Made by a program: the position numbers and the translations under genes. A stretch of 21,322 nucleotides of DNA, taken from the IMG/VR virus record IMGVR_UViG_3300032722_000141, positions 1-21,322 of that record. The stretch is one strand, 5' to 3'. The DNA is from a virus. Under the pieces are notes generated by a model. It saw only the letters and a program-made list of their open reading frames with translations, was not told where the DNA came from and did no database searches. Positions 1 to 5,323 of the stretch are shown here, piece after piece (the stretch's first letter is position 1; each line of letters begins with the position of its first letter).

Positions 1-2
1 AA

Positions 3-893
3 GATGATTTGATCCTACTTCCTGGACAAGGCCGTACACAGAGAACTGGCTTTACTCAACATGATCCAGACAAAGCAGAACATGAAGGCGAGACATTAAA
101 GAATAGCCTTCATACTATCGCCCGCGCTGCCATGAAGTTAGACCAACATTTATCCATACGAGATGATTTTCCAGAATGGGTTAGTGAAAAGATCGGTGCT
201 ACCAAAAGTATGATTACCTCAGTCATGCAATATCTTATTAGCAAACAAGAGATGGATCATGATCCGGATGCAATGAATGAAATAGCGATTGGTGAAGGCG
301 GCCAACGTCTTGTCTATTCTAGGGACGGAGTTGCGAAAGGATTCAGTGATCCTTACAGCCAAGCAGCAACCAATTGGAAAAATTCACAACAGCGCAAAGA
401 TAAACCAGAAAAACCATTCAGAATGGAGAAGCCTACCAATGACGAGATATGGGACAAGGTAACGACTGTGATTGGTAATATGTTTCCAGATGGAGATCCT
501 ATTGATGCTTTGGGTCCATATATGGAAAAAAACGAGTTGTACTGGGATGACCTGAATAGGGCTGCTAGAAAAAATGGCTATAAGAGTGTAGAAGACTACT
601 GGCATGATCTTGAACAACAACACGGGCAAGATACTGGAATGTATCCGATGGATGAATCAACCGGCGGCGTAATTGCTGGCGGTGGTGTCGGTGAAAGCGA
701 TGATCATGAACTCTCCGAGATCCGACGCCTCAGCGGTGTTGGTGAAGGTAAGAAGGTTGACCGCATGGTAAAACATATTGAGAAGTCCGAAGAGAAGGCC
801 GGCAAGTCCAAGAAAGAGGCAGAAAACATCGCTTGGGCTACGGTCAACAAAAGAGGTTATCTAGACAATAAGAATCATATCAAAGGCAAGTAA
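3..893 (+). CDS. Phage structural/accessory protein, 5' end outside window (partial)
   Basis: The reading frame is open to the left edge, so the true start lies upstream; a TTG at 9 is only the first in-window start codon and lacks a ribosome site. About 297 residues are visible. Residues around 30-80 form a helical segment (DFPEWVSEKIGATKSM) of a type I associate with uncharacterised T4-like phage proteins. The centre carries a segment containing FPDGDPIDALGPYMEKN. The C-terminal 60 residues hold a basic helical motif (KSKKEAENIAWATVNKRG) that recurs in unrelated phage proteins. No enzyme motif is visible. It is followed 1 nt later by the mosaic protein at 895, so the two are probably translated together in a late operon. 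A virion or virion-associated role is inferred from context only. Confidence 0.7.
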   Translation, partial: DDLILLPGQGRTQRTGFTQHDPDKAEHEGETLKNSLHTIARAAMKLDQHLSIRDDFPEWVSEKIGATKSMITSVMQYLISKQEMDHDPDAMNEIAIGEGGQRLVYSRDGVAKGFSDPYSQAATNWKNSQQRKDKPEKPFRMEKPTNDEIWDKVTTVIGNMFPDGDPIDALGPYMEKNELYWDDLNRAARKNGYKSVEDYWHDLEQQHGQDTGMYPMDESTGGVIAGGGVGESDDHELSEIRRLSGVGEGKKVDRMVKHIEKSEEKAGKSKKEAENIAWATVNKRGYLDNKNHIKGK

Positions 894-894
894 T

Positions 895-2916
895 ATGAGT
901 TCCATCCTTAAAGGATTGATGCGAGAAGGCGGTAAGCGTACTGTAAAGGGCGTTGCCGACGAGATCGCGAGTTATATCGGAGATCATCCTAGTGATTCTG
1001 CTATAGTTGATGCGGTTGAGCATGAAGCAGAGTTAAACGACCTTGATCCTTCAGAACTCTTTGATGCGGTATATGATCACTTCAGAGACCATATTGATGA
1101 GAATCTACACAAATGGTTCAAAGAAAAGTGGGTACGCTTTGGCCCTGACGGCAAGATAAAAGGTCCTTGTGCAAGAGGCAGTTCCAAAGAAGGTAAGCCT
1201 AAATGCCTACCACAAAAGAAAGCACAAAACTTAGGCAAAAAGGGTCGCAAGTATGCAGCAGCAAAGAAGCGCAGAGAAGATCCAAATCCAGATCGTCATG
1301 GTAAGGCTAAGAATGTAGCTACTAAGAAAAAGTCCAACGAAGATATTTCGCACTTGGATGAAAAGTGGAGTGCAAAATACAAGAGCAGCATCAATTGCTC
1401 GCATCCTAAAGGCTTCAGTCAAAAGGCTCATTGTGCTGGTAAAAAGAAACACAATGAAAGCATAGAGATGGAAATGACATGCCCAGATTGTGGTATGTGC
1501 CAGACTCACGGAAATCACACTCGCGATACATTGGATGAGGCCTGCTGGAAAGGCTATCACAAAGAAGGTAACAAAGAACTATTCGGCAAGACTGTTCCTA
1601 ACTGTGTGAAGAATGAAGGTGTGGCGGAAGCGGAAGACAGCAAATGCCCGCCAGCCACACAAAACATCACACTTAACTTAAAAAATCGTCAAAAGGCCAT
1701 TGATGAATATGGTTATGGTCCACTCAACCCAGACATGCCCAATCGTAAATTTTGGCAGGCCAAAGTTGAAGAATGGAATCTGGACTCACCAGAAGAGGCA
1801 AAGCAAAGTCTTTGCGGCAATTGTGCGGCATTTGATCAGCGAGAGGCCACACTGGATTGTATTGCTCAGGGCATAGGTTCAGATGCCGGCGAAAACGATC
1901 CTACCATCCAAGCAGGCGATCTTGGTTATTGTCGTTTCTTGAAGTTCAAATGTGCTAGCCGAAGAACCTGCGATGCCTGGGTTACCGGTGGCCCACTCAC
2001 TGATGAGCAAGGTGTAGCGGAAGAAAAATGCCCACATTGTGGTGGTGAGTTAGTCAGCGAAGAGATGATGAACGAAAAAAAAGATGCTTGCTATCGTAAA
2101 GTCAAATCTCGCTACAAGGTCTGGCCTAGTGCTTATGCCAGTGGTGCCCTAGTTCAGTGCCGTAAAAAGGGTGCAGCAAACTGGGGCAATAAAAGTGAGA
2201 GTGTTGAAGAAGCAGCGAATGCAGCACAACAAGCGGCTATCGCTATCAATATGAAGAAGCATCATAAGAAGCCAAAACATGTAGATGAAGACTACACTGG
2301 AATAGAATCAGGTCCCAGCACTGGCCCGTTCACCGCAGAGAAGACTCCGGCAATCAATCCATACGGTGGCATGAAAGATAGAAAGTATCGCGGTGCTATC
2401 GGTGAAGATGCTCTGAACGAGATGCCAGACACATCAGGACCAGTAGGAGTTCAACCAGGTGGATGGAGAACATACAAAATAAAACCTGCAGGAACTCATA
2501 TGAAGCGAGAGAGTTCAATATTAAAAGGTCTGATGAGAGAAGAAGAGAGCCTCAAGTCAAATAATCCAGTGGGTATCCCTGAAGATGAAGAGATGGATGA
2601 AGACACTTCATACGCAGGCGGTATGGGTCAAGGTGGTTATGCTGGTCAATCATACCGCAAGTTCAAGCCAAAAATGGCAGGAACTCATATGAAGCGAGAG
2701 AGTTCAATATTGAAAGGTCTGATGAGAGAAGAAGAGTTGGAAGAGGTCAGTTCTACTGGACAAGGTGGCGGGTCCGCTGGAATCGGTGGTGGCTCAATGG
2801 TAGGGGGTCCAACAACCTACGAACAAGAATACGCGATGTTCAAGCGCAAAGGTCCCCGTAGGATAACAGCGATGACGACTGAAATGAAAAATGTCCCACC
2901 TAAAAGAAGTAGATAA
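895..2916 (+). CDS. Mosaic Cys-rich virion-associated protein with repeated N-terminal-like tags
   Basis: This 673-residue protein is a chain of short modules rather than one domain. In order: an N-terminal tag SSILKGLMRE (2-11); an acidic helical part to about 75; a Lys/Gly-rich module starting KWVRFGPDGKIKG (about 78-145, resembling DUF5872-type phage segments); a segment with SINCSHPKGFSQKAHC (about 156-190); a CPDC/ACWKGY module ending VPNC (about 196-240); a six-Cys cluster starting CGNCAAF and ending near CDAW (about 308-360); a CPHCGGEL knuckle (about 380); and a module containing SRYKVWPSAYASGAL (398-436). The tail is Gly-rich and carries two more copies of the SSILKGLMRE tag. Several of these modules occur as pieces of other phage proteins (family knowledge). 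The clustered Cys suggests metal binding. The ATG follows the previous stop by 1 nt with a weak AAGG upstream, so coupling is likely. Function unknown. Confidence 0.75.
   Translation: MSSILKGLMREGGKRTVKGVADEIASYIGDHPSDSAIVDAVEHEAELNDLDPSELFDAVYDHFRDHIDENLHKWFKEKWVRFGPDGKIKGPCARGSSKEGKPKCLPQKKAQNLGKKGRKYAAAKKRREDPNPDRHGKAKNVATKKKSNEDISHLDEKWSAKYKSSINCSHPKGFSQKAHCAGKKKHNESIEMEMTCPDCGMCQTHGNHTRDTLDEACWKGYHKEGNKELFGKTVPNCVKNEGVAEAEDSKCPPATQNITLNLKNRQKAIDEYGYGPLNPDMPNRKFWQAKVEEWNLDSPEEAKQSLCGNCAAFDQREATLDCIAQGIGSDAGENDPTIQAGDLGYCRFLKFKCASRRTCDAWVTGGPLTDEQGVAEEKCPHCGGELVSEEMMNEKKDACYRKVKSRYKVWPSAYASGALVQCRKKGAANWGNKSESVEEAANAAQQAAIAINMKKHHKKPKHVDEDYTGIESGPSTGPFTAEKTPAINPYGGMKDRKYRGAIGEDALNEMPDTSGPVGVQPGGWRTYKIKPAGTHMKRESSILKGLMREEESLKSNNPVGIPEDEEMDEDTSYAGGMGQGGYAGQSYRKFKPKMAGTHMKRESSILKGLMREEELEEVSSTGQGGGSAGIGGGSMVGGPTTYEQEYAMFKRKGPRRITAMTTEMKNVPPKRSR
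2488..2547 (+). repeat. 60-bp direct repeat, copy 1 (contains an in-frame ATG with ribosome site)
   Basis: This copy matches 2677-2736 with one mismatch (A at 2523 versus G at 2712). It encodes AGTHMKRESSILKGLMREEE. It holds AGGAA, a 5-nt spacer and an in-frame ATG at 2500, so it looks like the 5' end of a gene embedded in the larger reading frame. Confidence 0.9.
2677..2736 (+). repeat. 60-bp direct repeat, copy 2 (contains an in-frame ATG with ribosome site)
   Basis: This is the second copy of the unit at 2488-2547, with an in-frame ATG at 2689 preceded by AGGAA. The protein before each copy is also similar (Gly-rich stretch, then a YK/RxKPK-like segment), so the duplicated unit is probably longer at the protein level. 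The N-terminus at 895 is a diverged third copy of the tag. Confidence 0.9.
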
Positions 2917-3028
2917 AACCTACCTTCAACATCTATTGCGTGCTTGGAACATTGCTGGTATCCTGATCATTCATGGTATATTTCCTGATATCTGGAAAAC
3001 AAAAGCCAGCGACATCTTGCACAAATGA
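2891..3028 (+). CDS. 45-residue DUF6356-like phage micro-protein
   Basis: A 45-residue frame starts inside the end of the mosaic gene, overlapping it by 26 nt in another frame. It begins MSHLKEVDKTYLQHL, continues with a hydrophobic stretch (WNIAGILIIHGIFPDIW) and ends KTKASDILHK. This pattern fits a family of tiny phage and bacterial proteins I recognise as DUF6356: an S-H-x-K-E start, Y-L-x-H, a hydrophobic centre and an A-S-D-I end. One membrane-associated helix is likely. The overlap with the upstream gene suggests translational coupling, and a late promoter lies across its stop codon. The biochemical role is unknown. Confidence 0.7.
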   Translation: MSHLKEVDKTYLQHLLRAWNIAGILIIHGIFPDIWKTKASDILHK

Positions 3029-3035
3029 ATAAATA
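3028..3035 (+). promoter_or_regulatory. T4-type late promoter (AATAAATA) for the Dps-like gene
   Basis: AATAAATA is close to the T4 late consensus TATAAATA. The predicted start is about 6 nt downstream (near 3041), giving a short leader with AGGA at 3045-3048, 9 nt before the ATG at 3058. Confidence 0.6.
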
Positions 3036-3057
3036 GACTATAATAGGACTATTTAAT

Positions 3058-3498
3058 ATGTTAGCAGATGATCTAAAAACACTATTAGGAAGCACCTTCG
3101 TCGTCTATACGAAGACACACGGATTTCACTGGAATATCGAAGGAAGTGATTTCCCGCAATATCATAAGTTCTTACAAAAAATGTATGAAGAGATTTATGA
3201 GAGCATTGATACTATTGCTGAGTATATCAGGACGCTAGATTTGTATTCTCCTGGCAGCCTTGCCAGGATGCTTGAACTCTCTGTAATTGAAGAACAATAC
3301 AAGATTCCAAGAGCCGAATTGATGCTCGCTGAACTATTAGAAAACTGTGAACAGATGTCAGCACTAGTCGTTCAAATATTTGATGTGGCCACACAAGAAA
3401 AAGCCCAAGGTATCGCTAACTATATGGCAGAACTACAAGACCTCTACAATAAGAAGGCTTGGATGCTGAGAGCAACACTCAATAAAAATAGAGCCTGA
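3058..3498 (+). CDS. Dps-like ferritin-fold protein
   Basis: This 146-residue protein has the length and helical pattern of the Dps/ferritin-like family, which stores iron and removes peroxide using a di-iron site shared between subunits, and often binds DNA. The Dps ferroxidase signature is visible: HGFHWNIEGSDF at about residues 21-32, then an acidic helix containing YEEIYESIDTIAEYIR at about 42-57 that supplies Asp/Glu ligands. A long C-terminal helix follows. The N-terminal tail is short, so DNA binding of the E. coli Dps kind is not evident. It has its own late promoter and AGGA ribosome site and is followed 1 nt later by the gene at 3500. Dps-like genes are known in some aquatic T4-like phages. 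Protection of phage DNA or interference with host iron or oxidative stress is inference. Confidence 0.85.
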   Translation: MLADDLKTLLGSTFVVYTKTHGFHWNIEGSDFPQYHKFLQKMYEEIYESIDTIAEYIRTLDLYSPGSLARMLELSVIEEQYKIPRAELMLAELLENCEQMSALVVQIFDVATQEKAQGIANYMAELQDLYNKKAWMLRATLNKNRA

Positions 3499-3499
3499 T

Positions 3500-3766
3500 A
3501 TGCGGAGCAGAGAGTTATACAAAAAACCAGAGTTGTATAAAAAGCCAACGTTATATAAAAAATCAGCATCGCATTCACATCCTGATGATCCGAAACATGC
3601 GTTGATCCACAAGGCCATGTCACATATATTAGGTGAGATGTTAGATGAGGATTCTGAATTTGAAAAATACTTTCCTGGTCTGATGAAAAGAATTATTGAT
3701 GCATTAGAACAACATGCTAAAGAATTGAAGAATTCATCAAATAGAAAGAAGTCCGTAAGTAAATGA
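3500..3766 (+). CDS. Small basic protein with LYKKP repeats, unknown function
   Basis: An 88-residue protein opens with three tandem hexapeptides (ELYKKP, ELYKKP, TLYKKS) at residues 5-22. A His/Asp-rich linker and an amphipathic helical part (HKAMSHILGEMLDEDSEFEKYFPGLMKRIIDALEQ) follow, and the tail is Lys/Ser-rich. No catalytic motif is present. The ATG follows the Dps stop by 1 nt and no clear ribosome site is seen, so it is probably coupled to the Dps-like gene. Its stop overlaps the start of the next small gene as ATGA. The basic repeats could contact nucleic acid or membrane, but nothing proves it. Confidence 0.7.
   Translation: MRSRELYKKPELYKKPTLYKKSASHSHPDDPKHALIHKAMSHILGEMLDEDSEFEKYFPGLMKRIIDALEQHAKELKNSSNRKKSVSK
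3512..3565 (+). repeat. Three tandem 18-bp units coding for LYKKP repeats
   Basis: The units at 3512-3529, 3530-3547 and 3548-3565 each encode (E/T)LYKK(P/S) and differ at several bases, mainly in codon wobble positions. The period is exact and in frame. Confidence 0.9.
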
Positions 3767-3933
3767 ACCTAGACGAACTAAAAAGATTAGCCGGCATCAT
3801 TGACCATCGGGGCATAAATACTGTATCAGAATCCGATAATCGTGTCATGGCTCGGCCCGGTACCGAAGAATGGTTCAGGCGGTCAGTTAATGATATGCAG
3901 ATGCCAATCGGGTTCAGGGGTCGTAAGAGATGA
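3763..3933 (+). CDS. 56-residue phage micro-protein, unknown
   Basis: This frame begins MNLDELKRLAGIIDHRGI and ends RGRKR. Its start overlaps the upstream stop as ATGA (3763-3766) and its stop overlaps the next start as ATGA (3930-3933). These double overlaps and the absence of any gap argue that it is a real, translationally coupled gene. The opening LDELKRLAG is a short helical motif I associate with other T4-like phage proteins. The middle contains RPGTEEWFRRSVND. No function can be assigned. Confidence 0.65.
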   Translation: MNLDELKRLAGIIDHRGINTVSESDNRVMARPGTEEWFRRSVNDMQMPIGFRGRKR

Positions 3934-5300
3934 GAGCAATTGAGTTCATAACTGAAGAAGTAGGCAGAGTTCTTGACTTAACCAAGAACTATCCGCATTA
4001 CTCCACCCTTAAAGGTAAGATACTTGATATTTCTCCTAAAGGGAAATACAAGATACAAATCATTGATGCTAAGATAATTCCCGGAAAGAAAGCATCAGTA
4101 AAGATCGGCGATACTGTTGCTATTAATGCAAACTTTCTCAAACAGGCATTGAAAGAATCTGAATTAGAAGAAGATTGGAAGAAGACTCTAGGCGGAATCG
4201 CTGCTGCTGGAGCATTGGCATTGCCAGGTAATATGATGCATAAACCTGCGACTGAACATCCACCGGTTGTTCAAACAGAAAAAGCCGATCCTTCAGTCGT
4301 CAAACAAGTAGCAGCGTCAATGGCAACACCAATCGGACAGGCGTTAAAAAGAGCAGCCGCTACTATCAAGAATAAAGCAGAGCGGGCGCAGTTCCTAGCA
4401 CAATGTGCCCATGAGACACTGAATTTTTCCACACTTAAAGAAAAAGGCGGTACCCTTGACTTCAGGAAATATGATCCCAGATTCAATCCCAGTAAGGCCA
4501 GAGCATTAGGCAATGACAAACCAGGTGATGGTGCTAGATATGCTGGACGTGGCTATATTCAGTTGACTGGCAAGGCTAACTATCAAAAGGCAGGCGATGA
4601 GTTAGGTATTCCATTAGAGAAACATCCACAGTTAGCAGAACGTCCGGACATTGCTGCACAAGTCGCACTGTGGTATTGGCATCATAGGGTAACACCAAAG
4701 GTGAGTAACTTCAATAATACAAAAGCAGTGACCAAACCCATCAATAGTCACTTGAATGGTCTAGAGGATAGACACCAGAAATTTCTTGCCTTTAGCGAAC
4801 TGTTAGGTAATAACAACGCGCCTTCTCAAGGGCTTGAAGAGCATGAGATGGATAACACAGATGGTTGGGGCGCCACTCCAATAAACGGAAATGTTGATTA
4901 TATGGGATTGCGTGTAATGATGCTTCCTTCAATCTTTCTCAAGTTAGCATTATTCTTAAAAGAACCAAAGAGTGCAGCTAATATCACAAAATACATAGAA
5001 CAAGGCGGACATATCGCTTCTCCTTTCCTCATCCTAGAAATTCCTGAAGAATGGGATGATGGTGATTTTTCTGAGACAGCAAGGGTGATCGGACATGAAG
5101 GCAGAAACCGCATGATCGCATTGCAAGAACTTGAAAGGAATCAACCTCAAGAAGTTCATATCTTTCCGCAAGGTCTCCGTAATAGACATATGACTCCCGA
5201 ATTCATCAAGAACATGAATAACCAGCTCATCCCAGAAAGACAAGAACAACCTATCTCCGGTCCCTTTTGGAGTGATGTCCTAAATGCCAGGGCTAAATAG
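3930..5300 (+). CDS. GH19 chitinase-like endolysin fused to a C-terminal GHEGRNRM domain
   Basis: This 456-residue protein has three parts. Residues 1-80 start with the tag MRAIEFITE and form a small beta-rich domain. A short hydrophobic Ala/Gly stretch follows at about 86-99. Residues about 120-285 are a GH19-type muramidase/chitinase domain: QCAHETLNFSTL with the likely catalytic Glu at 162, then GARYAGRGYIQLTGKANY, the typical GH19 substrate-cleft motif. GH19 endolysins cut the sugar backbone of peptidoglycan. Residues about 305-456 (starting DNTDGWGATPINGNVDY) form a separate domain with the motif RVIGHEGRNRMIAL. I recall this as a stand-alone protein in related phages, loosely reminiscent of ParB-like folds, but this is unproven. 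The start is fixed by the ATGA overlap with the upstream gene. A cell-wall lytic role is well supported; packaging in the virion through the N-terminal tag is inference. Confidence 0.85.
   Translation: MRAIEFITEEVGRVLDLTKNYPHYSTLKGKILDISPKGKYKIQIIDAKIIPGKKASVKIGDTVAINANFLKQALKESELEEDWKKTLGGIAAAGALALPGNMMHKPATEHPPVVQTEKADPSVVKQVAASMATPIGQALKRAAATIKNKAERAQFLAQCAHETLNFSTLKEKGGTLDFRKYDPRFNPSKARALGNDKPGDGARYAGRGYIQLTGKANYQKAGDELGIPLEKHPQLAERPDIAAQVALWYWHHRVTPKVSNFNNTKAVTKPINSHLNGLEDRHQKFLAFSELLGNNNAPSQGLEEHEMDNTDGWGATPINGNVDYMGLRVMMLPSIFLKLALFLKEPKSAANITKYIEQGGHIASPFLILEIPEEWDDGDFSETARVIGHEGRNRMIALQELERNQPQEVHIFPQGLRNRHMTPEFIKNMNNQLIPERQEQPISGPFWSDVLNARAK
5292..5299 (+). promoter_or_regulatory. 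T4-type late promoter (GCTAAATA) for the GH2 gene
   Basis: GCTAAATA overlaps the stop codon of the endolysin gene. The predicted start lies near 5305, followed by AAGGA at 5313-5317 and the ATG at 5324. The pattern of a late promoter laid over the previous stop recurs in this window. Confidence 0.55.
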
Positions 5301-5323
5301 TAGTATAAATTTAAGGATTATCC

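Noticed and set aside
384-629. Minus-strand open frame under the first gene
   Set aside because: It lies wholly inside a well-supported plus-strand gene, has no promoter or ribosome site and shows only antisense composition. The same applies to other antisense frames such as 1231-1560, 11269-11601 and 15105-15392.
2497-2502. Encoded GTHM resembling cloning-vector tag residue and NdeI site
   Set aside because: The sequence is part of a 60-bp repeat in a phage gene with phage-like flanks on both sides. The match is coincidental and there is no sign of vector sequence.
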